From Leucocoprinus leucothites (lineage: Eukaryota; Basidiomycota; Agaricomycetes; Agaricales; Agaricaceae), in NCBI GenBank assembly GCA_013368445.1, contig JAACJO010000007.1, forward strand, positions 1,426,001 through 1,490,000: a DNA stretch of 64,000 nt, written 5' to 3'. Positions 38,431 through 52,372 of the stretch are shown here, one piece after another. Both the position numbers and the translations under genes were made by a program. Every line of letters begins with the position of its first letter. Position 1 is the stretch's first letter. The notes below the pieces were generated by a model that saw nothing but the letters and a program-made list of their open reading frames with translations, searched no databases and was not told the origin of the DNA.

Positions 38431-41135
38431 CGGCGGGATGGCAGGAACGGGAATAGGAAGAGAGGAGGGGAGGAGGATATGAGGAGGAGGGGAGGAGGAG
38501 AGAAGGTGGCACCGTATCGTCCAACGGCCCCCGTTGTGACACTAGTCACGCATTTTGTGACAATAACCTCTCCGGAGCAAGGCGCCAATCGGTGCACAGC
38601 CGTGGGTAACCAACTAGCCCTTCTACTCCCTCTTATCTCTCGGGGTAAAAATTTCGCAATAACCATTCCCTAGTCCCCTATCATCCCACCAACGAGCTCT
38701 TCTTCATCCTAAACAACTCTACCATTCTCTGCGATGACCCACATCGCGAACTCGAACGTGCATACGGCCAACTCGCCACGAGGTGCATACCTAATCCATT
38801 TTCCTTCCGGCCTAACAGCACACTCGACTGGGCGTCATGAAATCTTCCGCTTTCTTCCTTCTCTGCTCTCAAGGTACAAGCGTTAAAGACCTCTTCTCGA
38901 CCTGACTCTGCATGGCTTTCGGTTACCACTGTCACTCTCGTCAAGTGCGAGCCGGCATCCGGTTAGTGGAAGCCTATGGCCTTGATGGCGGCCCTGACTC
39001 ACTCTGGCCTACCGCACTGTTTCCGAACTCGGGTTGCCTTCCGGGCCTTGCATACCTCGCGGTGTGCGCATCCGCCACACTGGCCCGACTTTGAAACACG
39101 GCGGTCAAGGCGGGCGAAGCCAACAGCCCGACTTCTTCTCATCTATGCATCTGATGTCTTACTCTCTCCTGCTCGTTCGTGATACTAGCAGACCAAGCTC
39201 CGTGGTCTTTGTTGTTTGAGACAAATGCACTGTGACTCTATATCTCTCCGGTTTACGGCATCGTTGTGGCTGTCACATTGTAACCACAAAAGCGCCGCTC
39301 AACCTTGGACGGAATCCACATTCCTCATTCCATCCAAAAACAATTAACGAAAACAAAAGACTTCACCTGGCTTTTTACTTGATCGGGCCGATGTACTTAT
39401 AGGAGCTTTATCAGTTATAGCTATCATCTTCCCGTCTCCTGCGTTTGTTGAGTAGCGCCAGGAGTAATTGCGTCAGCAGCCGCAGCCAGATTCTCCCTCT
39501 GCCTTCTCCACACATACCAGTAGTATATCAGAATATAACTTTGACTCTATTTATGTCGACTTAAGTCATTCCTCCTGTCTTGCGTAATGCATTGGAGCTT
39601 TGCAAGCCTTGTTGCCTTAATTTCGGTCTTGTATGAGTCCAATTATAGGGTCAGGGATCCACAAATCAGATGGCTCAAGCACGAGAAACGGGCCAAACCA
39701 GCAAGTTAGCGGCCTTTGCTCGTGCGATTTACTAACACAACAAAACGCGAAGATCAAACTCGTGTCCAGTCGATAAGATCTGTATTTAGAGGTTGATTGA
39801 ACCTCGTGGAGCATCGGCAATGGGTCTACGACTTAAAGGCACTATCAGGGAAGGTAAAAGATAGCATAATGCCCTCGATGCCCAAGACAGAGAGCCAACG
39901 TGAGCGTCGACACTGCTAGATGGATCACGTCTGGGCCTTGGTCGAATCCATCATTGGCCGACTACGCGGTTGGCAGGGGTGGTGGCGCAGAAGGCTTTCT
40001 TCTTCCTGTTCAACTGACTTCAATTTTGACCCGGCGGAACTGAATATTCTTACCGAAGGCGGCACTGGGAAAGACTGAGAATATCTCTGAGCTCCAGTGT
40101 TATGATCTAGACAGATATATTGACGCTATGCATTCCCATGAAGCTGTTTAATCTCCAACATCTTGCCACGCCGCAATATAACCCAACTCTGACATACGAT
40201 AACCAGACCCTTCCATATACTTATCAACCCTTCATCTGAGGTGCTAGATAACGGCCGTAATTTCGGCAATCTCTACTTCCGAACTACATGAGCCGTCTTT
40301 TTTGGGACGGGACCACGATAACATAATTTGGCATCGGGTAGAAGACCATGCCATAGCGTCCGTTCGAAGGACAATTTTAGATGTTGATCAAGGTGTGCGT
40401 GTGTAATTATCTTTGTATTTTCAAGCCAGTCTACTGATCTCTAATCATAATAAGGCAAGAGAATCGACAGGAAAAGAATCGTGGCGTACAATGCCACACC
40501 TTCAAAGAGATCCCGGTCCAGGACAAAAATAATAACCAGTAAAAACAGAGCTGTATTTAGATATTATGTCGAAGTCACGGCGAGAAATAACCACACCTCC
40601 CGAAACTTAAACCAATGAATGCGTACTGGATAATTATCAACCCACTGGATGATCCACGGGCGTCAGAACATGGGCCGTCAATAGTCCATGAGGACCGGGT
40701 GGCGTGATGTGTGGTAAAGACATTAAGGGGATACCAAGCCTGCCCAGATCAATGTTCTCCTTTAATACCAATTTGAAAGTGGAGTCTCCGGTCGAGCAGG
40801 TACGAGAGTGTGAAGTAAACGGACAAAAGGGTTGTTGTACCTTGCGTTCAAGTAGTCATACTGAGCTGGGAACATTTGGGTAGTTATGACGTGAGGTGGT
40901 TGAGTCTTGTTTGGCAGGAATCAGTTTCACGATATTAACCCTTGGTCATCCATAACCATCTTCTAGAGCTTATTTTATCTCTCAAACCACCAACTCCAAC
41001 TGCTTCCACACACACGAACACCTCTTCTCCAGTTCCTATCCCGAGGATTTGTTTTCTCAAGCTCGCGCCTCTATCACTTATTCTTTGTCCGATCTCTCGC
41101 TCAGTCGTTGTATAATTGGCTAGCGCACGTTCAAG
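38431..41135. other. Gene-poor divergent region, SRPK and STE20-like kinase
   Basis: About 2.7 kb with no assignable gene, the largest such gap in the window. A purine-rich stretch (GGAGG-type) lies at about 38455-38505 just upstream of SRPK. No long ORF, tRNA or transposon end was seen. Positions 39000-39130 are more GC-rich but show no coding signal that I recognise. Long leaders, an unrecognised ncRNA or a decayed gene are all possible. Confidence 0.45.
38455..38505. repeat. Purine-rich GGA tract upstream of SRPK
   Basis: A run of GAGGAGG-type sequence on the plus strand. On the SRPK sense strand it is a pyrimidine (CT) tract, which is common near transcription starts in fungal genes. Confidence 0.55.
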
Positions 41136-43404
41136 ATGACCTCAATTCCAGCTCATTTCACGGGGCCGCCACCCAAGCCTAGCCTCACGTCTGAAGCAAT
41201 GGGTCTTTTAAACAAAAAATTCATCGGAGCAGTTGAAGATGAATGGGCCTTGTTCAGGTAAGCAACTACAGCGCTTCCTAGGCCACTATCGAGAACGTAT
41301 ACCTAGCGACCGCGCATCCGACTATACGATAGGGGAATCCATAGGCTATGGCGCCTCTTCTACTGTCTATGCCGCCATGTACCGTCCGAGTCCAACCCCC
41401 GGAGAGCCGCATAATCCACCAACTCCTATACCTTGTGCGCTTAAGGTCCTAGACCTCGATTCTCTCCCTCGGCGGTCGTTACAGCTCTTACAGCGAGAGA
41501 CGACGTTGATGTCGCTCTCGAAACATCCAAATGTACTTCGAGTACGAGGTTCTTGGATAGATGGACATAAGCTCTACATTGCCTTGCGACTAATGAACAA
41601 GGGGAGCGCCGCCGACGTAATGCACTATGGATGGCCTGGTGGCATGGAAGAAGAGGTGATTCGCTGTATATTACGACAGGCGCTTCAAGGCTTAAAGTAA
41701 GTCCTCATGTATTTGCTTTAATGGCCGCCTCGTTGAGCGAGGTCATTGACGTTTCTCCTATCAGCTATCTCCATGTTAATGGATTCATCCATCGTGATAT
41801 CAAGGCTGCTAACTTGCTCATCGACGACGATGGGACTGTGCTACTTGGCGACCTGGGTGTCGCTGCCGATATGAGCGAAGACTCGTCGCAACACATGGCT
41901 CTTTCAACAAAGTTTCTTGCGGGCTCAGCTACAGCTACCCTAGCCCAGGCGCAGCCGCGGCGCTCGGTCGCTTTCCAATCAAGACCGAAGATTATAAAGC
42001 GGAAGTCATTCGTTGGCACTGTACGTACTTAATTCACCGGAAGAAAGGGGGTTCTGATGGCAGATATAGCCTTGCTGGATGGCACCCGAGCTGATCGCAG
42101 GCCGGCGATACGACTCTGCGGCTGATATCTGGAGCTTCGGTATCACCGCGCTCGAGTTGAGTCAAGGACGGCCACCACGGTCAAGAGAATCATCCAAAGA
42201 TGTTCTACTAAGAGTGTAAGTACAACGTGCTCATATGTGTTAATGTTGCTTATCGGTGTATAATTCCAGGATCCATGACGCCCCTCCCATGCTGGATCGA
42301 GAGGGTGGAGTGCACAAGTATTCCCGGGCCTTTAAGGATATGATCGACAGTTGCCTTGTGAAGGACCCATCCAAACGGTGTGTTTTGCGGCGCTCCTTTT
42401 GGTAGCATCAACTAACTCGTATGTAGTCCTAGCGCTGAACAACTACTTCAAACTCCATTCTTCAAAAATGCAAAGAAGAAGAGCTATTTAATTAACACAA
42501 TCCTGAGTATGCCAAGTTTACTGAACTATAATAAAACGGCGCTAATACGATTGCAGGGGACCTTCCTCCCTTAACCCAGCGTCAGGAACGCCGCGAAGGG
42601 CGGCATCCACCAACGGTTGCTACCATTGAATCATGGGACTTTGCTTCCACAGTACATTCACCGACGAGTACTATTCATTACCGACGCAGACAGTTCGATG
42701 ATCTTCCTATGACGACACCGGAACGAGAACACTCTATTGGTGTCTTCCACTTCGATGATGATGAAAGCTCCGATCCGCAAGAAGGCAACCATCCGTCGAC
42801 GTCTTCTTCGTCCTCCGATGATGGAGGGACATCTACAGACGCAGTAACTGAGGGATTATCTACTCCACCTACCATTGCTTCTTTACTTTCAGAATCACCG
42901 CCAAGTCCGAAATCATCCCCTGAGTCAGATCCTGTTGCCCAGCCATCTTCTCGGAGTGAAGAGGTCGTCAAGAAGGGCTTCTGGTCACGAATCTCTTCGG
43001 GTGTCAGGAGACCGTCGGTTTCAAATGGAAAGATCTCGCCTCTAATAGTCAATTCAGAGCCTACCTGCGATATTGGTCGATCGCCGCCACAGTTATCTTC
43101 GAAGTGTGTGGGTGTGGAGCAACAGGAAGTCCTTGGCGAAAGCCCGAACCTGAAGAATCTGATGAAGCGTCCGTCGAAAGATCTTACAAAGGGCAGACCC
43201 GGGATAAGCGAGGCTGCCGAGGGACGTCATTCGTCCGGCCTGCATAGCAGTGCTTGCATTAATAATGCGGGAAAGTCGGGATCACCGGGAAGGGGTAAGG
43301 GCATGGAGAATGGTAGCACCTTCAAGGCTAGACGGCCTAGCTCGAGGGGTAGTATCCTCGGCGGTTTCATTGGAGAGGCGAAGCAGATGCTATCTAAATC
43401 ATGA
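41136..43404 (+). CDS. STE20-family kinase, FRAY (SPAK/OSR1)-like
   Basis: The kinase domain has the glycine loop [14 protein letters not shown], the ATP Lys in [11 protein letters not shown], alpha-C Glu in [16 protein letters not shown], the loop [15 protein letters not shown], and [17 protein letters not shown] after the activation segment. [12 protein letters not shown] and [20 protein letters not shown] are typical of the FRAY group, which includes SPAK and OSR1. The DFG motif reads DLG. The activation segment is enlarged by about 35 residues containing two basic patches. The C-terminal half is Ser/Pro-rich and not recognisable. The first intron is best ended at CTAG to yield [12 protein letters not shown]. 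In animals FRAY kinases act below WNK kinases in ion and osmotic control; the fungal role is unknown to me. Confidence 0.9.
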
Positions 43405-43901
43405 TATTGGCTCGTCTTCACTTTGTCTTTATGCGGGTATATTGCCGTTCTCGCTCACATTTCTCAATGCTGTATTTTCACTATATTGCTGTTTTGCGCA
43501 TTGCGTGCTGTCCGGTTTTCTTTCTTGTGTTATGTCTACTAATAGCTGGTTATCAGGATATGCAATCTCCAATAGTACCTGAGAGCATTACACTTCGATG
43601 AGCTGGCCAATATGAGGCTTTTATCAATTCTGTCGGCTGGCCGACGAAGCTACTTACTGTGGCAGTTCTCTTGGCAGGGATGATGCCTAGTACTCGCTTC
43701 AAACAATTTGAGTGTTAGAATCATAGTAAGTATGTATACTTGAGCGCATTGACCTTATCATTAGTCTCAGTAACCTCAACTACTCTGAGCCTCTAAGGCA
43801 CTCGATCACATGGGACCTACTACGTCCTTTTCCGGTAGGCATTATGATCAGGGAATCACTTAGTCAGGACTGATGTGCTTTACCTCTCTCAATCACTGAC
43901 C
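43405..43901. other. Spacer between the STE20-like kinase and ADI1
   Basis: About 500 bp between two genes on the same strand; no feature seen. Confidence 0.5.
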
Positions 43902-44675
43902 ATGCGAGCGTACTATTACGACAATCTTCTAGGTGACCAGCGTCTCCCTCACGACTATGTCCCTTCGAGACCAGTCTCAGACGAAACTCTGCACTCTATT
44001 AACGTCAAATACTGGCAAATCCCCGTTGAGGGACACGAGCCAAAGATAAATGACATCGCGAAGGAAAGGAACTACAAGAACAGGGACACAATCAACGTGT
44101 CTAAGGCCGCGATGGGTGAGGTGGGTGATTTCCATGCTCTGGTTCGCTGGTAAATCTTCCTTACGGGCGACAAAGATCTATGAAGATAAGATCAAAACGT
44201 TCTTCGAAGAGTGTGTGAAACCAGTTATCCAGTTGCTAGAGCCTGTTGTTGATTGTGATTACTTGCAGACATATGCACGAGGACGAGGAAATTCGGTATA
44301 TTCTTGATGGCAGCGGTTTCTTCGATGTTCGTGGTATGCTCGACGACCACCTCTCTTTGTGTATTCCTGCCTAATGATATATATAGAAACTCCTACCGAC
44401 GCATGGGTTCGACTCGCAGTAGAACCTGGGGACCTCTTGGTGGTTCCTGCTGGTATATATCACCGCTTTACCCTCGATCAGAAGAACTATATCAAGGCGT
44501 TACGTCTCTTCCAGGTGAGAGGTTACCTACTGATTTCCGACGAAACCAAGCGTCGAACTGTTCTTCGATGCCTCTTTAGGATGAGCCCAAGTGGGTACCC
44601 CACAATCGCGGCGAAGCCACGGACGCCAATCCTTATCGCCTTGCCTACCTCAAGACCATCGGCGTTGGTGCTTGA
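43902..44675 (+). CDS. ADI1: Acireductone dioxygenase (methionine salvage)
   Basis: ADI1 uses Fe(II) and oxygen to convert the acireductone 1,2-dihydroxy-3-keto-5-methylthiopentene into the keto-acid precursor of methionine and formate. The N-terminus is [19 protein letters not shown]. The cupin metal ligands are in [20 protein letters not shown] (His, His, Glu) and in GIYHRFTLD (His). Several short exons join in phase: [12 protein letters not shown] to HMHEDEE, FFDVR to [10 protein letters not shown], and ALRLFQ to [11 protein letters not shown]. The C-terminus YLKTIGVGA is typical. All four metal ligands are present, so the enzyme should be active. Confidence 0.95.
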
Positions 44676-44837
44676 TTGAGCTTGATTCACCACTTGGATA
44701 CCACCTTTTGGATGTGACTAGTCCCGGGAATCCTTGTTCGCCAGCATCTTTACCTCGCGGTGTATGTATTATTGTTAACGTGTAGAAGTCTGAAAAGAAG
44801 CCATACAGTTCTCGTTGCTCAACATGACATGCGTTCT

Positions 44838-44920
44838 CAGTTCAACCAAATCATAACTCAGTTCAACCAAATCATAACTCAGTTCAACCAAATCATAACT
44901 CAGTTCAACCAAATCACAAC
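44838..44920. repeat. Minisatellite, four copies of a 21-bp unit
   Basis: The unit CAGTTCAACCAAATCATAACT repeats at 44838, 44859, 44880 and 44901. The first three copies are identical and the last has a T to C change and is cut short by about one base. Near-identity suggests a recent expansion. Confidence 0.92.
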
Positions 44921-45604
44921 AAGAAAAGAGCTATTACATTCGTTGTCATTCGGGGATGTGGATCCTGTCTGGTAAGGGAATCTCAATTCACTTCCCGTCT
45001 CGTGGAGGAAAACCTTACGGGGGAAACGGCCGTTAGCTGAGGAAAGGATGCGAAGAGTATCGAGAGGTGAGTTTACAGAATATCATAGCGAGACGTATTG
45101 AAGTGACTGGTGTGCTCAAGGGATTCCAGAGCACTCGATGCCTGCCTGGCGCCCTAGCAGATGTCGATGAATATCAACGGGCTTGGTTAGTTTGTTTTCT
45201 CTGAATACTCCTTTCTCGCCTGCAACGATATTCATTTCGAGCTCAAACACGCCCTTCACTCTTAGTCCGGGGAATGACCTCGGAGAGTTCAACTGCAAGG
45301 AGAGATCCCCTTGATCACTGGCAGCACGCCTCTCCGATTTCTAAAGTCAAGTAAACACACTTCAGGTTATGAAACCTCGAGTTGACGGCCTCGGTATCGG
45401 TGTTGTCAAGCCCGATTGTACATCCTATGAAAAGGAAGGACCATGTAAGGCGTAGGTCGGCCCTCTGCGAGTGGTGAAAGTGGGAGATTCGAAGAAGTCG
45501 AAGCGCCGAAAGTTGTGACCGCGTCAAAAGAGATTAATTTTTTGAGCAACACTGTATAACAACTCGGGCCCACTGGGTGGCATCTCAAGAATGTCATATT
45601 GTAT

Positions 45605-45698
45605 TCCCTCTTAGCTCAGTTGGTAGAGCGCGTCACTAGTATTCTTCCAGATAGGAGTTTCAATGACGAGGTCAGTCGTTCAAGTCGGCTAGAGGGAA
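45605..45698 (+). tRNA. tRNA-Thr (AGT) with a 21-nt intron
   Basis: The acceptor stem pairs TCCCTCT with AGAGGGA. The D arm is GCTC/GAGC and the anticodon stem CGTCA/TGACG. The T arm AGTCG-TTCAAGT-CGGCT includes one G-U pair. The anticodon AGT is at 45638-45640 and the intron is 45642-45662, after position 37 as in other eukaryotic nuclear tRNAs. A T-run starting at 45709 serves as the pol III terminator. Confidence 0.93.
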
Positions 45699-45708
45699 AT
45701 TTCTCGTG

Positions 45709-45722
45709 TTTTTTTTTTTTTT
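45709..45722 (+). terminator. Pol III terminator of tRNA-Thr
   Basis: A run of 14 T residues 11 nt after the tRNA 3' end, a strong RNA polymerase III stop. Confidence 0.8.
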
Positions 45723-45942
45723 GTTTTCGCCCTTGGTTTGAATACAGACAAATAGTTAAATTGACCAGCAAGAAAGATGGAGATTTTGTTGAGGGAAGAT
45801 AGATGGTCAGCTAAGTATTAGAAAGAGGTGGGGACAGCCACTGATCTACATAATACTTTGGATCAATTTACCTGGATCAACGCATTGGCCTTCGCATTCG
45901 CTGTTCAACTAAACTTTCGCCCTCCAGACTCCGGACTCTGCA

Positions 45943-47432
45943 ATGAGTGCAATGGAAACCGATGACACATCTGTAGTTCTTTCCTCTTCAGCAACCTCTG
46001 GGCTATCTTTGTCCCTGTGAGCATGCATACGGTTGCGAATTCTGCACCGATAGGTTCATTAAAGCGCACGATATAGACATCCTCTACCTATTTTGAACAT
46101 CTCAGAGCATCTCACCCGTAGGAAGCTGCAAACCAACACCCGAGATCCTTTCGGTATCTAGTTCGCGCAATCTATATTCGTTCTACGCTTGACCGCACCC
46201 AATTTATAGTGCTTGGTGCCCTCCTTGGCACACAAAATGGCCGCGAAGTCGAGATCGTGAACACCTTCGAACTAGCTGTAAAGGACGATGGGCAGTCCGT
46301 GGATCACGCCTTTCTCGTATCTCGGCGAGATCAGTGTACGTACCATGCGAGCAGTCGCTCAGCTTAGAAGACTAACTGCTGTATCGTGACCCAATAACCT
46401 CGTCGCGTGTTCGGGTATTCTAGACAAACAGGTGTTCCCTTCTTTGGAGTTTATTGGCTGGTATTCCGTTGCCCTACGACCGACACCTAGGCATATCGCA
46501 TTACATGAACAGGTGCGCGGTGGGATGGTGTGGGTTCCTCTATGATAAAACAACTGACAATCTTCCGTTTCAATCCATAGTTTACCAACTACTGCTCTTC
46601 ACCACTGCTTCTTCTCCTTCAGCCCACGCTCGCTTTTGTCTCTAGCGCCGACGTAAACGCCCAAACTCTGCCCTTCAAGGCCTACGAACCTTCCATCGAG
46701 ATTAAAGAAAGGATGTCAAGATCAGTATTCATTGAGGTATCATACAAGGTCGAGACAGGAGAAGCTGAACGCATTGCTGTGGATTGGACGGCCAAAGGTG
46801 GAGGCAGTGGGACTAGTTGTGGGTGTCCTTAAATCTGACGACCCAAAATACACTGATAGTCTGGCTCAGTGGACTCGCACCTTCAGACCCAAAGATCAGC
46901 CGTCAAGATGCTTCATGAACGTATCCTTGTTCTCGTCAAATATGTGACGGACGTTATTGCTGGTATGTCGAGCGTTCTTGAAATGTTGTTTGATTATCTT
47001 ATAATTTAACTGATACCCAGGTCAAGCCCCGAAAGACCATGCGACACTTCGTTCATTGGCAGCCCTTGTGGCCTCCTTGCCTGCCACGGAGAACAAAGCA
47101 TTCCGCCAAGAGTTCAACACCGTGAGCAGTTGCGCTAGATTTATGAACGCAGCACGTCTTAAATGCGTTCAATGACAGGAATACGAAGACGTTCAGCTTA
47201 CTGCTTTCCTCTCATCGCTCACAAAATCCTCTAATATTTTGAATGATGTGAGCTCTTTTCACTCTGGGATTCGGCTCCTCAGAGCTTCTAGTCAAAGGAA
47301 GGCTAATATCCATGCCTTTCCCTGTTTCAGCTGGTCGACAAGCATATTGTATTGACGGCCTCCCGAGATGATCGAAACCCACGAAGAAGAAATGTGCCGC
47401 CGAGACAAGGTAGTGGGGCTGACTGGCACTAA
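45943..47432 (+). CDS. CSN6: COP9 signalosome subunit 6
   Basis: CSN6 is the non-catalytic MPN partner of CSN5 in the complex that removes NEDD8 from cullins. The N-terminus ends SLSL and joins LHPLPILNISEHLTR, then KLQTNTRDPF and VLGALLGTQNGREVEIVNTF. Other family blocks are DHAFLVSRRDQ, KQVFPSLEFIGWYSVAL, TPRHIALHEQ, KMLHERILVLVKYVTDVI and LRSLAALVASLPATEN. The JAMM metal-binding motif is absent, as expected for CSN6. Nine or so exons join in phase, including one where the acceptor must be CTCAG to give MDSHLQTQRSAV. The C-terminus ends in a short basic tail (RNPRRRNVPPRQG). Confidence 0.93.
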
Positions 47433-47949
47433 GTTGAACGGGTACATGTGGAGATGTAATGAACGATTCTACTGCAGTATGAAACGCCTCGCCGATATCG
47501 CATTTTCTTATCGCTTCCGAGCCAATGTGCTTCTTCCAATACGACACGATTATATATTTGCAACGGCGTAGACGTTTATATCGTCCAAGAGCTTTCTTTT
47601 TGATCGGGACTGAACATTGGCAAGGCATATGATTGGATGAAACTTGAAAGAAAGAGCTAACCTGACGGAGAATTAGACTTCTATGTCTTTTATGCAAACT
47701 TTCTCGCAATCTGAAACGCCTTGCTCTCCTCGCATTGTACCATGGGCTGACGGTTAGATTTGAATTGGTTCTTTTCTCACCCAAGCTCTTTGTTACTCCA
47801 CGAGAAAAACTGGGGCTCAAATAGCGGAGACGATCTGTCGGTTACTATGAACGATCCTATTGATACACATTACTAGTATACAAAAACGTTTTACACACAA
47901 AAAACTTTGACGAGATGGACAAGAAACGAGTACAGATCAGACACCAATT
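47433..47949. other. Convergent 3' region, CSN6 and MCM5
   Basis: About 520 bp between two stop codons. No gene or repeat was recognised. Confidence 0.5.
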
Positions 47950-50744
<2,795 letters not shown>

Positions 50745-50760
50745 GGTGGAGTGAGGGGAT

Positions 50761-50827
50761 ACGCGTTGGAAGATTCACGCGTGAGAGCTGAGAATAATGA
50801 GGTTTAGGGCCGGCGCATACGCGAAAA
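50761..50827. promoter_or_regulatory. Cluster of MCB-like boxes between MCM5 and the PARG-like gene
   Basis: ACGCGT occurs at 50761-50766 and 50777-50782, and ACGCGAAAA at 50819-50827. These match the MluI cell-cycle box and the related SCB/E2F-like core that drive G1/S genes in yeasts. They lie 17, 33 and 75 bp upstream of the MCM5 start and 133-199 bp upstream of the PARG-like start. Confidence 0.6.
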
Positions 50828-50959
50828 TAGCCGGTCATATATACACACCCACTGTTTTACACAATCGTAAGCAAGCTGCGGTGACAGTGGTTGGATAGGT
50901 ACTCGAAACCTCGCAGTACCCATACATTGCTTATCTGACGCAGATGCGAATAAGCATCA

Positions 50960-52372
50960 ATGTCTGATAACGGTCCCCAAGAGGGCGCTTCATACAAACT
51001 ACCTTCTCACCCATCCCTCCTCTCAAACGATCCTCTAGGTCTTCACGACGCAGACAATCCGAGCTTTTGGGACATCATCACAATTTCAGTGCAGAGAATT
51101 TCATCGGCGCCATGCATTCTCCAGTTACCTGACCTCATCGCGAATTTGGTCTATTCTCTCTTTGGCGATGGGAGGATCGAGCTAGGCTTTCTCAAAAGTT
51201 GGCTCGCAGATTTTGAGTCTTCGGTGGGGAGAACTCAAGCTGATTCTATAATTTGCAATATCCTTGCGTCATCTCTTTCCCTCCCTGTTCTTTTCCCCTC
51301 CCACGAGATCACACACCTTGGCCCACATAACCCATCAGTAGAACTATCTCTTGCTCAGATCAGGGCCCTCCTCGCTCCCCAGATCCTCTGCACCACCAGA
51401 CCTCCTCGTGGAAATAATTGGGGGTGCACATTACGATCCTGGTACTCAGACCCTCAACCCATGGAACGTGCCGTTCGTGGATATTTGGAAATTGCGTTCC
51501 GGTTCTTTGTAGGCCTCGACGAAGAGGAACCCGCGAAGAAAACGGCATACCGATACGTATGCTCTCCGCCCATTCAGGGCGATTCCAATACCTCTCATTG
51601 GCGGGACTGCTCTGCTCCTTTGTTCCAGAATCTCAAGATCGAGCTTGTAACGGCGGACACTGTACCATTTCCCCATCCTGAAATTCATTGCATGCTGGTT
51701 TCTTCTCACAAGGAGCCGGGGTTTGGTCCCTCTTGTACTCAGGAAGAAATCGTCACGGCTGCATGTCCGCAGCTGCTACCTATGGGTGCACTGCTTGTGC
51801 AACCTCCTATCCCAGATCATGCAGTGTTGATTGCTGGAGATGTGTATCCGGTGTCGACTTGGTTTGGTCAAGGGCGGGCCGCGCGTTTGCAGTCGTTTCG
51901 TGCAACATCTGCTTCGTTGCCCTACGTATTCTTATTTCTTGATGCTCTCGAACTGGATGATTTTGAGCGGACGCCAACGTCATGCCTCCCCGATCTCATT
52001 CCCGGGAATTTGATACGCGAGCTGGAAAAAGTTTATATAGGTTTCAGTGCGTTATCCAAGCTTGGGGTTAATCACATCGTGTCCCCGTTATGGGGAAGTG
52101 GTGCCTTTGGTGGTGATCCTCTTGTGAAGAGCCTGATATTGAGTATGGCCGCTGCTAGGGCTGGCGTAGTTATTACGCTCATGATCGACGAGAAGCGCCA
52201 AATATCGGATGGTGCTGATTCGAGTCCGAAGCTGGTGGGGGAGGTTTTGAGCGAAATGAAAGCAGCTCTTGGGGCTAGTCGAGTTGGTGATGCATGGGTG
52301 GCCTTAAACTCAGGTTCACCTTGCTTTTGTGATCCATTCGAGTTATATAGCCTACTTTTAGAACGCAACTGA
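50960..52372 (+). CDS. Poly(ADP-ribose) glycohydrolase-like protein with altered active-site loop
   Basis: PARG removes poly(ADP-ribose) from proteins. This 470-residue ORF is uninterrupted, unlike most of its neighbours. Family resemblance is clear in LPDLIANLVYSLFGD near the N-terminus, TQEEI around residues 261-265, VSTWFGQGRAARLQSF, and SPLWGSGAFGGDPLVKSLIL, which matches the PARG WGCGAFGGD block. In known PARGs the catalytic Glu pair is preceded by GGGVLGxGxVQEEI. Here the Glu pair is kept (E262, E263), but the loop reads KEPGFGPSCTQEEI and the triple Gly is gone. The enzyme could therefore be altered in activity or act only as a binder. It is head-to-head with MCM5. Confidence 0.82.
   Translation: MSDNGPQEGASYKLPSHPSLLSNDPLGLHDADNPSFWDIITISVQRISSAPCILQLPDLIANLVYSLFGDGRIELGFLKSWLADFESSVGRTQADSIICNILASSLSLPVLFPSHEITHLGPHNPSVELSLAQIRALLAPQILCTTRPPRGNNWGCTLRSWYSDPQPMERAVRGYLEIAFRFFVGLDEEEPAKKTAYRYVCSPPIQGDSNTSHWRDCSAPLFQNLKIELVTADTVPFPHPEIHCMLVSSHKEPGFGPSCTQEEIVTAACPQLLPMGALLVQPPIPDHAVLIAGDVYPVSTWFGQGRAARLQSFRATSASLPYVFLFLDALELDDFERTPTSCLPDLIPGNLIRELEKVYIGFSALSKLGVNHIVSPLWGSGAFGGDPLVKSLILSMAAARAGVVITLMIDEKRQISDGADSSPKLVGEVLSEMKAALGASRVGDAWVALNSGSPCFCDPFELYSLLLERN

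Larger units (their letters stand above)
44676..45942. other. Spacer with tandem repeat and tRNA-Thr
   Basis: About 1.27 kb between ADI1 and CSN6. It contains a 21-bp tandem repeat, one tRNA gene and short ORFs with no recognised domain. The minus-strand stretch 45116-45298 has a 60-codon ORF that I cannot place. Confidence 0.5.

Noticed and set aside
44838..44920. CRISPR-like array
   Set aside because: The 21-bp units are directly adjacent without spacers, so this is a simple tandem repeat in a eukaryotic genome.
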